Assembly: GCF_017305915.1 (NCBI RefSeq)
Contig: NZ_JAFKJN010000009.1
Span: forward strand, 186,001 to 250,000
Length of the DNA stretch: 64,000 nucleotides
From: Reyranella sp.
Lineage (GTDB): Bacteria > Pseudomonadota > Alphaproteobacteria > Reyranellales > Reyranellaceae
Direction: 5' to 3'
Shown here: positions 1 through 9,229 of the stretch, piece after piece
Position numbering within the stretch: the first letter of the stretch is position 1
Layout of the letters: every line of letters begins with the position of its first letter
Program-made: the position numbers and the translations under genes
The notes under the pieces: generated by a model
Told to the model about the DNA's origin: nothing
The model's database searches: none
Seen by the model: the letters and a program-made list of their open reading frames with translations, nothing else

Positions 1-838
1 GAGCCCTTGATCCACTTCTTGCGCGCCGACAGCGGCGAGGCTTCCGGTAGGAACCACGAGCAACGCGCCTTGCCGTCGATCACCGCGCCCAGCGCACCGA
101 CCGTGCGGCCGTTGGCGATGACCATGCGGCAGCCCGCCGCCATGGCGATGCGGCCGGCCATCAGCTTGGTCACCATGCCGCCGTTGGACATCTCGGACGC
201 GGCGGTGCCCGCCATCGCCTCGATCTCCGGCGTGATCTCGCGGATTTCGGGGATGTGCTTTGCCGAGGAGTCGCTGCGGGGATCGCCGGTATAGAGCCCG
301 TCGATGTCCGACAGCAGCACCAGCGTGTCGGCCGAGATCATTTCGGCGACGCGCGCGCCCAGGCGATCGTTGTCGCCGAAGCGGATCTCGTCGGTGGCGA
401 CGGTGTCGTTCTCGTTGATCACCGGGATGGCGCCGAGCCCGAGCAGCGTGCCCATGGTCTGGCGCGCATTGAGGTAGCGGCGGCGCTCCTCCGAATCATC
501 CAAGGTCAGCAGCACCTGCGCCACGGTGATGCCGTGTCGCGCCAGCGACTCCTGGTAGGCGTGCGCGAGCTGGATCTGGCCGGTCGCCGCGGCGGCCTGG
601 CTCTCCTCGAGCTTCAGCGGGCCAGAGGGCAGCTTGAGATAGGTGCGGCCGAGACGGATCGCGCCCGACGAGACCAGAACGACCTCACAGCCGTCGCGAT
701 GCAGGCGCGCGACGTCGCCGGTCAGCGCCTCCAGCCAGTCGCGGCGGATTTGTCCCAGCTTTTCATCGACGAGAATCGAAGAGCCGATCTTCACGACCAG
801 CCGCTTGGAGCTGGCGAGTTTAATGCCAGCTTGGGACA

Positions 839-839
<1 letters not shown>
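1..839 (-). CDS. proB: Glutamate 5-kinase, N-terminal part (cut by window edge)
   Basis: This gene phosphorylates L-glutamate to glutamyl 5-phosphate, the first step of proline synthesis, in the cytoplasm. About 279 residues are visible, reading without a stop to the window edge. The amino-acid-kinase fold shows in KIGSSILV near the start, [18 protein letters not shown] and GDNDRLGA. The C-terminal part, including any PUA domain, lies outside the window. The ATG at 839-837 overlaps the TGA of obgE (839-841) as TGATG, so proB is probably translationally coupled to obgE. Family identity is clear; only the C-terminus is unseen. Confidence 0.95.
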
Positions 840-1924
<1,085 letters not shown>

Positions 1925-2197
1925 TTATTCGGCGGCCAATGCCGGCGCCGGGACCACGTTCACCTCGACCTTGCCCTTCGAGCGGGTGCGGAAGGCGACC
2001 ACGCCGTCCGCCGTGGCGAACAGGGTGTGGTCGCGGCCGATGCCCACATTGGTGCCCGCATCCATCTTGGTGCCGCGCTGGCGGACCAGGATGTTGCCGG
2101 CGAGGACCTTCTGGCCGCCGAAGCGCTTGACGCCCAGGCGCTTGCCGTCGGAATCGCGGCCGTTGCGCGAGGAGCCGCCTGCCTTTTTGTGTGCCAT
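1925..2197 (-). CDS. rpmA: 50S ribosomal protein L27
   Basis: A 90-residue bL27 that begins [16 protein letters not shown] and contains the usual [15 protein letters not shown] core and QRGTK segment. It sits near the peptidyl-transferase centre of the 50S subunit. There is no N-terminal extension of the type that needs cleavage. It follows rplU by 23 bases in the same operon. Length and sequence are typical. Confidence 0.98.
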   Translation of the reverse strand: MAHKKAGGSSRNGRDSDGKRLGVKRFGGQKVLAGNILVRQRGTKMDAGTNVGIGRDHTLFATADGVVAFRTRSKGKVEVNVVPAPALAAE

Positions 2198-2220
2198 CTC
2201 TACTCTCCGGTCGCTCTAGC

Positions 2221-2520
2221 TCAGGCGACGATCTGTTCGATCTTGACCACCGTCAGGTCCTGGCGATGGCCGTTCTTGCGGCGCGAGTTCTGGCGGCGCC
2301 GCTTCTTGAAGACGATCAGGTGCGGGCCGCGGGCCTGCTTGACGATCGAGGCCACCACCTTGGCGCCTTCGACCGTCGGCTTGCCGACCTTGTCGCCGAC
2401 CATCAGCACGTCGGTGAACTCGACGGTGGCGCCGGCCTCGCCCGGAATCCGCTCGATCTCGTGGGTCTCTTCGGGGGCGACGGTGTACTGCTTTCCACCG
2501 GTACGGATAACGGCGATCAT
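2221..2520 (-). CDS. rplU: 50S ribosomal protein L21
   Basis: A 99-residue bL21 with the N-terminal [14 protein letters not shown] signature and the basic [16 protein letters not shown] patch that binds 23S rRNA. It is the first gene of the rplU-rpmA-obgE-proB unit on the minus strand. The ATG at 2520 is the only start that fits the family. Confidence 0.98.
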   Translation of the reverse strand: MIAVIRTGGKQYTVAPEETHEIERIPGEAGATVEFTDVLMVGDKVGKPTVEGAKVVASIVKQARGPHLIVFKKRRRQNSRRKNGHRQDLTVVKIEQIVA

Positions 2521-2561
2521 GACGGCACCTGACTAGAGCCCGCCGGTCTGAACCACCCTAC

Positions 2562-2640
2562 TACCCCTAGGGGTACTTCAAGGTTCTGGCCCAAGATGCC
2601 GAGGGGCATGAAAGAGCACGGCGGGCCTGGAGGACCCGCC
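2562..2640 (-). promoter_or_regulatory. rplU leader with palindrome and hairpin
   Basis: The segment upstream of rplU holds a perfect 14-base palindrome, TACCCCTAGGGGTA (2562-2575), and a GC hairpin with arms 2620-2625 and 2635-2640. They lie in the expected 5' leader and could be a protein-binding RNA leader or an upstream terminator. I cannot assign a known leader motif. Confidence 0.4.
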
Positions 2641-2700
2641 GAAGGAGCGCGGAATATACGCAGGAAGCCTTCCAAGTCAACGCCGTAACCGCCCGTATTT

Positions 2701-2889
2701 CTAGGGCTCGACGGGAATTTCGCCGCTCCCCGGCGCGAGGCGCCAGGGGGCGGGCTGGGAATGATCGCAGGGCAGGCTGGCGGCATTGATCAGAAGGGCG
2801 TTGGCCGCCCCGATATTCACGATGGCATGCCAGACGCCGGGCGGGATGGCGATGAGCTGCGGCCGTGCGCAGGCGAATCCGCCCGACCG
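2701..2889 (-). pseudogene. C-terminal remnant of a cupin sugar epimerase
   Basis: The minus strand reads about 60 residues ending at TAG (2701-2703) that look like the C-terminus of a dTDP-4-dehydrorhamnose 3,5-epimerase-like cupin: LIAIPPGVWHAIVNIG, then LLINAASLPCDHSQP. The frame is closed upstream by a TGA near 2890, and no start codon or N-terminal half is present. It abuts the glycosyltransferase remnant, so both probably come from a lost polysaccharide cluster. The family call rests on the short cupin motif. Confidence 0.5.
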
Positions 2890-2890
2890 T

Positions 2891-3118
2891 CATAGCGCGT
2901 GATGAGGACCGTGCCGTAGCGGCGCGCGCCAACTCGACGCCATGATTGTTCGGCCGCGAGGTCGCCCACGACCCGGACGGTGTCGTCGGTGCAGGCATCG
3001 CCGACGACGATCGACTCCCAATCCGGGAGACTCTTTGTCGTCGCATGATTGAACCGATGGAATAGGGCAGCAGCTCGGATCGATTGTAGGTCGCCATGAC
3101 GACCGAAACGGTCGGCAC
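2891..3118 (-). pseudogene. N-terminal remnant of a GT-A family 2 glycosyltransferase
   Basis: A GTG at 3118 opens VPTVSVVMATYNRSELLPYS, the classic family 2 glycosyltransferase start. The frame then shifts, and the next frame continues DWESIVVGDACTDDTVRVVG, which carries the expected D-A-C-T-D-D nucleotide-sugar motif. The similarity fades after about 75 residues. A single-base shift and truncation make this a pseudogene fragment next to the tRNA gene. Confidence 0.55.
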
Positions 3119-3195
3119 GGCAGGCGCAGTGCTTGTTTTGCCCCGGCTAGAGCATGTTGCCCGGGTCCAGACACCCCTCTATAAGCCTCGCCCGA

Positions 3196-3747
<552 letters not shown>

Positions 3748-5577
3748 TCACTCCGGAAGGCCGATGGCCTGAAGTACAGCATATGCGCGCTCTTGGCTCG
3801 CCACATATGCGAGATTCCGAGACACGATCCTGCGTGCTCGCAGGGAGCCCACCGAGGCGTCCGGCAGAAGGCGCATCACATCTGCGAGCGCGACCTTGGC
3901 ATCGTCGAGCCGTCCGGCCATCGCACATGCCATTGCAAGCCGAAGATGAGCGATGCCGTATTCTGGATTCGCTGCCACAGCACGGGCAGCAACCTCAACA
4001 GCCTGTTCAAATTGTTGCAGTAGAACGTGGGCTGTGCTGACGAAGCCTAGCCACACCCCGAGTTGCGGGTCGCGGGGGCTCAGTCTGATAGCGCGTTCGA
4101 CAAGGCGAAACGTCTGCTCTGGGCGACCGACAAGTATCTGATTGAACCCGAGGAACGCGATGGCCTGGGCATAGTTAGGATTGATCTCAATCGCTCGTTC
4201 GAAGAAGACACTCGACAGTTCAGGTTGAACCTCGGTGCGAAGTATAAGGCCCTTGATGAAATGGCCACGATCATGTTTCGGCGCTTCGATCAGAGCTGGC
4301 TCTATAAGCTCCTTCGATCGAGCAAGGTCATCCTGTGGTTCGGCGCTCCAGTAGGATACGACCTTGCGTACGAACACGAAGCTCAACCCGATCCTTGCCG
4401 ATAGGGAGCGGGGATCGAGGTCGCGCGCCTGCTGGAAGTGTTCTTGAGCAGCGAGCACATTCTCTCGCGAAGGTGCCCGGTTCATCAGTGACCAGCCCAG
4501 CATGCTGAGCTCGAAGGCATCTGGAGACTGACTGGCGCCGCTCTGACTGCGTTTGCTCTCGACGCTAGGCAATTCGAGCTCGAGTGCCCAAGCAATCCGG
4601 CCGCTTATGGTGTCCTGAAGCTCTGCAAGTTCGATCCGGGCTGCGTCGATACGATCGGACCAGACCTGACCACCGGTTTCGGCATCGACAAGTTGGACAC
4701 TTACTCGAATCCGGTCGGCGCTAATTCGCACGCGACCATCAATCACGTATCGAACCCCAAATTCTCTTGCCGCCGCTCGCGCGTCGATCGATTGGCCCTT
4801 AAGCGTAGCTGCCGTTCCCTGCGCAATTACCAAGGTACCGGGAATACGGGAAAGGTCGTGTGTCAGGTCATCTGTAATCGCCTCCGCGAGGTCCTGTTGC
4901 TCCGGGTCTCCACCGACACTGCTGAAGGGTAGTACAAGGATGGAATGGACCTGCTCCGCTCCCTCTTTGGGAGCTGACGGCCTTGGGGCGGAGTCGCTGG
5001 CTCTCCGAACGGAAGGCTCCGGCGATCGACAAGATAGCTGCTGCCAGTCAGCCTGCTCCCACTTCACTGAGAAAGCGTGCACCGGCCGATCGATATTTTT
5101 AAGCGCCAGAAGGCCGAGATCCTCGAAGCTGACCTTGAGCCGTCCAGTGACAGCCTCGTGGACCGCGCCGGAAACCAGAATGCCGCCCGTAGGCGCCTTG
5201 GCCTCCAGCCGTGCCGCGACGTTTATGCCATCGCCGTAGAGGTCGTCTCCATCGACGATCAGGTCGCCGAGATGAACACCAAGACGGTACGTCAGGGCGT
5301 CAGCCGGTGGCAGGTCCGGATCAGCTGCGGTCATTGCCTGCTGGAACTCGACGGCCGCGCCTACCGCCTCCACAGCGCTGCCGAACTCGAGGATGGCGCC
5401 GTCGCCCATCAGCTTGACGATCCGGCCTCCGCGCCGGGCAAGGAGGGGAATGAGATGCTGTTCCCTTACGCGGTGGAGACGAGCAACCGTGCCGGCTTCA
5501 TCGCGTCCCATCAGACGCGAGTAGCCGACTACGTCCGCTGCAACAATCGCCACGAGCCTGCGCTGTTCTCGCGCCAA
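3748..5577 (-). CDS. Class III adenylate cyclase with TolB-like and TPR regions
   Basis: A protein of about 609 residues. Residues 5-180 form a class III nucleotide cyclase domain (RRLVAIVAADVVGYSRLM, KLMGDGAILEF, LGVHLGDLIVDGDDLYGDGI), expected to make cAMP from ATP. A TolB/FlgO-like segment follows (SILVLPFSSVGGDPEQQ to about residue 340), then TPR-like repeats (FFERAIEINPNYAQAIAFLG; AVEVAARAVAANPEYGIAHL). No membrane helix is evident. The TTG at 5577 is preceded by GGAGGGG at good spacing; a longer in-frame start at TTG 5628 is possible. This architecture is common in Bradyrhizobium-like genomes. Its stimulus is unknown. Confidence 0.85.
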   Translation of the reverse strand: MAREQRRLVAIVAADVVGYSRLMGRDEAGTVARLHRVREQHLIPLLARRGGRIVKLMGDGAILEFGSAVEAVGAAVEFQQAMTAADPDLPPADALTYRLGVHLGDLIVDGDDLYGDGINVAARLEAKAPTGGILVSGAVHEAVTGRLKVSFEDLGLLALKNIDRPVHAFSVKWEQADWQQLSCRSPEPSVRRASDSAPRPSAPKEGAEQVHSILVLPFSSVGGDPEQQDLAEAITDDLTHDLSRIPGTLVIAQGTAATLKGQSIDARAAAREFGVRYVIDGRVRISADRIRVSVQLVDAETGGQVWSDRIDAARIELAELQDTISGRIAWALELELPSVESKRSQSGASQSPDAFELSMLGWSLMNRAPSRENVLAAQEHFQQARDLDPRSLSARIGLSFVFVRKVVSYWSAEPQDDLARSKELIEPALIEAPKHDRGHFIKGLILRTEVQPELSSVFFERAIEINPNYAQAIAFLGFNQILVGRPEQTFRLVERAIRLSPRDPQLGVWLGFVSTAHVLLQQFEQAVEVAARAVAANPEYGIAHLRLAMACAMAGRLDDAKVALADVMRLLPDASVGSLRARRIVSRNLAYVASQERAYAVLQAIGLPE

Positions 5578-5780
5578 TGGAATCCCCTCCGCCGTTGAAA
5601 GGGTATCGGCGAGCAAAGCTAGCGGCAATGGGCGGCTGCAGCGGCTCGTGCCCAGGGTACCCCATCAGAATGCTTGCGTTTTACTTCACGATTGGTAGCA
5701 GCGCTGACCGCGGGCCAAAGGGAAAGGTCTCCCACAACAGCCCCGGCTCGTGACGAAGCCCGCGCCTCGCCAGTGGCGCT

Positions 5781-6206
5781 CTACCGCGCCGGCGGGGCTC
5801 GAAACCCGAACGCCGTTCGCTGTGCTTCCCAGTCGATCGGGAAGGGCCGCTCGAGGTCTGAAAGCTGGAGCGTCGAGGGCTGTGTGCCGTTCAGAATGGC
5901 CTCGACGATGTCGGGCGCCAGCAACGCCAGCCGGATGGTCCTCGAGAGGTAGGACCGGTTGATGCCTTCCTTGTCGGCCATCTCCGCGATGCTGCTGTAC
6001 GCCCCAGCGTCAAGCAGCTTCTGCCATCGCCAGGCGCGGGACAGCGCCTTGATCAGCGTGCTGTCGGTCGCCTTGCTGCGCCCGGGCAGGAACTGAGTGC
6101 CATCTGGCGCCACGATTGTCTTGCGTCCCCCGAACCGCTTGAAGGTGATCGGCACGAAGACGTCGACGTACTTGCCGTCGGAGGACGGGGTTATCGAAGC
6201 GGTCAT
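5781..6206 (-). CDS. HTH protein of the serine-recombinase module
   Basis: A 141-residue protein with a helix-turn-helix-like segment near residues 70-100 (SIAEMADKEGINRSYLSRTI) that resembles ParB/KorB-type HTH motifs. The N-terminus is rich in beta-type sequence (VFVPITFKRFGG). Its ATG at 6206 overlaps the recombinase stop (ATGA), so the two are coupled. Genes of this kind often sit directly after recombinases of this family, and a role as directionality factor or operon regulator is plausible but inferred. Confidence 0.65.
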   Translation of the reverse strand: MTASITPSSDGKYVDVFVPITFKRFGGRKTIVAPDGTQFLPGRSKATDSTLIKALSRAWRWQKLLDAGAYSSIAEMADKEGINRSYLSRTIRLALLAPDIVEAILNGTQPSTLQLSDLERPFPIDWEAQRTAFGFRAPPAR

Positions 6207-7498
6207 GCGGCCTGGTCCACAGCTGGCGGACCCTGAAGGTCCTGAATGACGTCCCGCAATCCTTCGGTCTTGAGGCGAACCCGAATGCCGTCCTCACTCA
6301 CGTCGACCCGTTCAACGAGGAGGCGGATGAGGCGGGCCTGCTCGCCGGGGAACAGCTCGTCCCAGATGCGGTCGAAGTCCGCCAGCGCGTCACGGACGGT
6401 GGCGGTGGGCAGCCCGGCGGAGCGGATGGTCCTGGCAACGATCTCGGGCGCGCGGACCAGGCGGCGAACCTGCTCGATCACCGCTTGGTCGACGGGGCCG
6501 GCCGGGACGCGGCGAATGGGGCCATCATTCTCTCCGCGCTTAATCGTGACCATCGAGACGTAGTAGCGGTAGCAGCGGCCCTCCTTGCGGGCATGCTGCG
6601 GCGTCATTGCCCGTCCGTCTGGTCCGAAGATCAGCCCGCGCAGCAGCGCTACCTCCCGCGCGGCGGCCGCCCGCGCCCTGGCGCGCGGCGGCTCCTGGCT
6701 GATCGACTGCGCCTCGTTCCAAAGGTGCTCATCGATGATCGGCTCGTGCTTGCCGGGGAAGGCTTCCTTCTTATGGACGGTGAGGCCGCGGTAGGTCCTG
6801 TTCTTCAGAATCTTGTGCAGCACGATCTTGTCGAAGGGCCGGCCGGAGCGCTGGTGGACACCATCGCCGTCCAGCTCGCGCAGGATCTTGGTGATCGAGC
6901 GCAGCGTCACATAGCGCTGGAAGATGCGCTGCACGATGGCGGCCTCGGTCGGCTCTATGATGAGCTGCTTGTTCTCTACCTTGTAGCCGAGCGGCACGAC
7001 GCCGCCGGTCCACAGGCCGCGCCGCTTGGAGGCGGCAATCTTGTCCCGCACGCGCTCCGAGCCCAGCTCGCGCTCGAACTGGGCGAAGGACAGCAGCATG
7101 TTGAGCGTCAGCCGCCCCATCGAGGTGGTGGTGTTGAAGCTCTGGGTGACCGACACGAAGGTCACGCTGTGCTTCTCGAAGAGATCGACCAGCTTCGAGA
7201 AGTCCACCAGGGCGCGGGTCAGGCGGTCGATCTTATAGACTACGACGCAGTCGATCTTGCCGGCCTGGATGTCGGCGAGCAGACGCTTGAGGGCGGGCCG
7301 CTCGAGGGTGCCGCCGGAGAAGCCGCCGTCGTCGTAGTGGTCAGCTACCAGCATCCAGCCCTCGCCGCGCTGGCTGGCCACGTACGCCTCGCAGGCCTCG
7401 CGCTGGGCGTCGAGCGAGTTGAAGGCCATGTCGAGGCCCTCGTCGGTCGACTTGCGCGTGTAGACCGCGCAGCGGCGCTTCAGCACCGCCTCGGTCAC
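6203..7498 (-). CDS. Large serine recombinase (site-specific integrase)
   Basis: A 431-residue recombinase. The N-terminal resolvase domain has RCAVYTRKSTDEG with the catalytic serine, DGGFSGGTLERPAL, YKIDRLTR and SFAQFERELGSERVRDK. It is followed by the recombinase domain (LKNRTYRGLTVHKKEAFPG) and a C-terminal zinc-ribbon/coiled region. The GTG at 7498 overlaps the stop of the DUF2924 gene (GTGA) and is preferred over longer starts because homologues begin just before RCAVYTRKS. It is the only near-complete integrase in the island, so it is the best candidate for mobilising it, although tRNA sites are more often used by tyrosine integrases. Confidence 0.9.
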   Translation of the reverse strand: MTEAVLKRRCAVYTRKSTDEGLDMAFNSLDAQREACEAYVASQRGEGWMLVADHYDDGGFSGGTLERPALKRLLADIQAGKIDCVVVYKIDRLTRALVDFSKLVDLFEKHSVTFVSVTQSFNTTTSMGRLTLNMLLSFAQFERELGSERVRDKIAASKRRGLWTGGVVPLGYKVENKQLIIEPTEAAIVQRIFQRYVTLRSITKILRELDGDGVHQRSGRPFDKIVLHKILKNRTYRGLTVHKKEAFPGKHEPIIDEHLWNEAQSISQEPPRARARAAAAREVALLRGLIFGPDGRAMTPQHARKEGRCYRYYVSMVTIKRGENDGPIRRVPAGPVDQAVIEQVRRLVRAPEIVARTIRSAGLPTATVRDALADFDRIWDELFPGEQARLIRLLVERVDVSEDGIRVRLKTEGLRDVIQDLQGPPAVDQAA

Positions 7499-7935
7499 GA
7501 CCGCTTCTCCCGCAGGCCGAAGAAGGCCGGTCCGTTCCAAGGCGTGCCGGTAATGTGCTTGGCGATCGCCGACAAGCTGGTGAACGGCCGGCCCTGATAT
7601 TCGAAGCCGGTCTGCAGCACCGTCACGCTGTGCTCGACGCCGTTCCACACCCGCAGCAGGCGGGTGCCCGCAATGGGGCGGTCCTGGGCGCGCATCCTGG
7701 TACGCGGCGTGCTGCCCTTGTCGGCGGCCCTGGCCAAGGCGTCGAGCTGCGCCACTACCGGCTGGGACAGACCGCCAAAGGCCAACTCCTGGAGCTTGTA
7801 AGCTATCCGGCGTTCCAGGAATGCCCGGTTGATGCCGGTCGCCTCGGCGCCGAACAGGTCGTTGTACTGGGCCTTCAGGTCGGGCAGGGAAGCCTTCGCC
7901 AAGGCAGCAATCTGAGCAAGCACGCGGTGCGTCAC
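7495..7935 (-). CDS. DUF2924 protein of the serine-recombinase module
   Basis: A 146-residue DUF2924 protein: the N-terminal LKAQYNDLFGAEATGINRAF, FLERRIAYKLQELAFGGL and C-terminal GTRLLRVWNGVEHSVTVL and FTSLSAIAKHITGTPWNGPAFFGL are the family hallmarks. It starts with GTG at 7935, overlapping the stop of the upstream 60-residue gene by GTGA, and its own stop overlaps the recombinase start. DUF2924 proteins accompany this recombinase type in alphaproteobacteria; the function is unknown, perhaps DNA binding or recombinase control. Confidence 0.85.
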   Translation of the reverse strand: MTHRVLAQIAALAKASLPDLKAQYNDLFGAEATGINRAFLERRIAYKLQELAFGGLSQPVVAQLDALARAADKGSTPRTRMRAQDRPIAGTRLLRVWNGVEHSVTVLQTGFEYQGRPFTSLSAIAKHITGTPWNGPAFFGLREKRS

Positions 7936-8114
7936 AAACCGTTCTCCGGGGTCAACACACGCTCCGTTTGCCCGCTCAGTCCAGTTGAACTTTGCCTTGG
8001 CTCCTTTGTAGAACTGCGCTGCTCGGCTCGCTTCAGGCCGAGGGCCAGGAGTTCGGCGACCTCAAGCAACCGATGCTCCGCGGTGCTGGGACGTTCATTT
8101 TTAAGCCGGCGCAT
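7932..8114 (-). CDS. Small protein at the head of the recombinase operon
   Basis: A 60-residue protein, MRRLKNERPSTAEHRLLEV followed by AELLALGLKRAEQRSS. Short proteins with the same EVAEILAxGLxRLxxRKSS-like pattern stand before DUF2924/recombinase pairs in many alphaproteobacteria. The stop overlaps the GTG start of the DUF2924 gene. Its own ATG lies at 8114, facing the divergent gene on the other strand. No function is known. Confidence 0.65.
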   Translation of the reverse strand: MRRLKNERPSTAEHRLLEVAELLALGLKRAEQRSSTKEPRQSSTGLSGQTERVLTPENGL

Positions 8115-8166
8115 GTATGGCTCCGCCGCATGCGCAAATGGTGTCGATCAAGAGACAGAAGACTTG

Positions 8167-9153
8167 AACAAGCCAGCTGAAGACGCAGGCAGTCAAAGCC
8201 GCTCCAACCAAACGGTCCTGACCGACGTTCAGGTAAAGCTTCTCGCTGGGCTGAACCGCGAAGCCGTGGACCTCGTTAACTCGCGGTTCGCAGCTGCCCG
8301 GGATCTCAACCTGTATGATCTCTGGGAGCACGTCGGCGAACAGGAGGTCATTTTTCGGCCGCCGAGATGGCCAGCCGACACCACCCCGGAGCATGACCGT
8401 TGGCTTCGCCAGCTCCAGTCGTTGGAGCTCAAGCTTGATATGCATGTCCTCGGTCGACTGCGGGCCGGTGACTTGCTGGCATTCGGAGTCCGGCTGCCAC
8501 TGCGTCCATCGACCGTCCCGACGCCGATTCCACCCGGACTTTGGTATCTGGTTGCCTTCGACATGGACAAACGAACCGCGGAGGGTAACTCGTGGTCCTA
8601 CCAGGAGGTCCGAGTAATCTCCCTTAGATTGATGGTCCCGTCCCATCGGCTCGAGATTGCAACGGCCTTGAGTATCATCGCCCGTCAGTTGGAGAGCGAG
8701 GCCGAGGCAAGCGATACGAGGCCAACAGGCGGAAAGGGAAGGCCAAGCCACTCGCACACGACGGCGGCGCGGACGTCGCACATCGACCTGGCGGCCGATC
8801 GACCAGTCGCGCCTGCACCTGACACCGTTTCGGGGCTGCCGATTGCCGAAGTGGTGCTGCCTGACGACAGCAAGCCTCTGCGTGACGCCCGTCCTGGCCC
8901 TTGGAGTGTTATGCCCGAGATTGAGAAGGAGTTGAGACGACGAGCGGCGGCCGTCCCCAAAGAATGTCTCAAAACCTGGGCTCTTGAGAGCCATCATCTG
9001 TTTAAGTGGGCCGAAAAGAGGTTCAAGCGCGACGAAGCTAAGAAGGCTGCCAATCCACCAAGTCTCGGATGGCTCAGGCAGAAGCTTTCAGACGTTTACT
9101 ACGAGCTGAATCCGGAGTCTGAGCGGCCTCGGAAACCCCGGAGCAAATCTTAG
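8167..9153 (+). CDS. Protein of unknown function before the replication ATPase
   Basis: About 328 residues, no domain that I recognise. The N-terminal half (to about residue 200) has mixed helical and strand character with VLTDVQVKLLAGLNREAVDL and a proline-rich segment; the C-terminus is basic and helical (KWAEKRFKRDEAKKAA, ending RKPRSKS). The start is uncertain: TTG 8167 avoids overlap with the divergent small gene, whereas ATG 8113 overlaps it by two bases. It precedes the P-loop ATPase by 76 bases on the same strand and probably belongs to the same replication or transfer module. Confidence 0.6.
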   Translation, partial: NKPAEDAGSQSRSNQTVLTDVQVKLLAGLNREAVDLVNSRFAAARDLNLYDLWEHVGEQEVIFRPPRWPADTTPEHDRWLRQLQSLELKLDMHVLGRLRAGDLLAFGVRLPLRPSTVPTPIPPGLWYLVAFDMDKRTAEGNSWSYQEVRVISLRLMVPSHRLEIATALSIIARQLESEAEASDTRPTGGKGRPSHSHTTAARTSHIDLAADRPVAPAPDTVSGLPIAEVVLPDDSKPLRDARPGPWSVMPEIEKELRRRAAAVPKECLKTWALESHHLFKWAEKRFKRDEAKKAANPPSLGWLRQKLSDVYYELNPESERPRKPRSKS

Positions 9154-9229
9154 ACTCCGGAAAAGACTCCGGAATTAGCCCGAGAGATAAGCTGTTGGAT
9201 GTTGCGATTGCAGACAACGGCAGTGCTTC

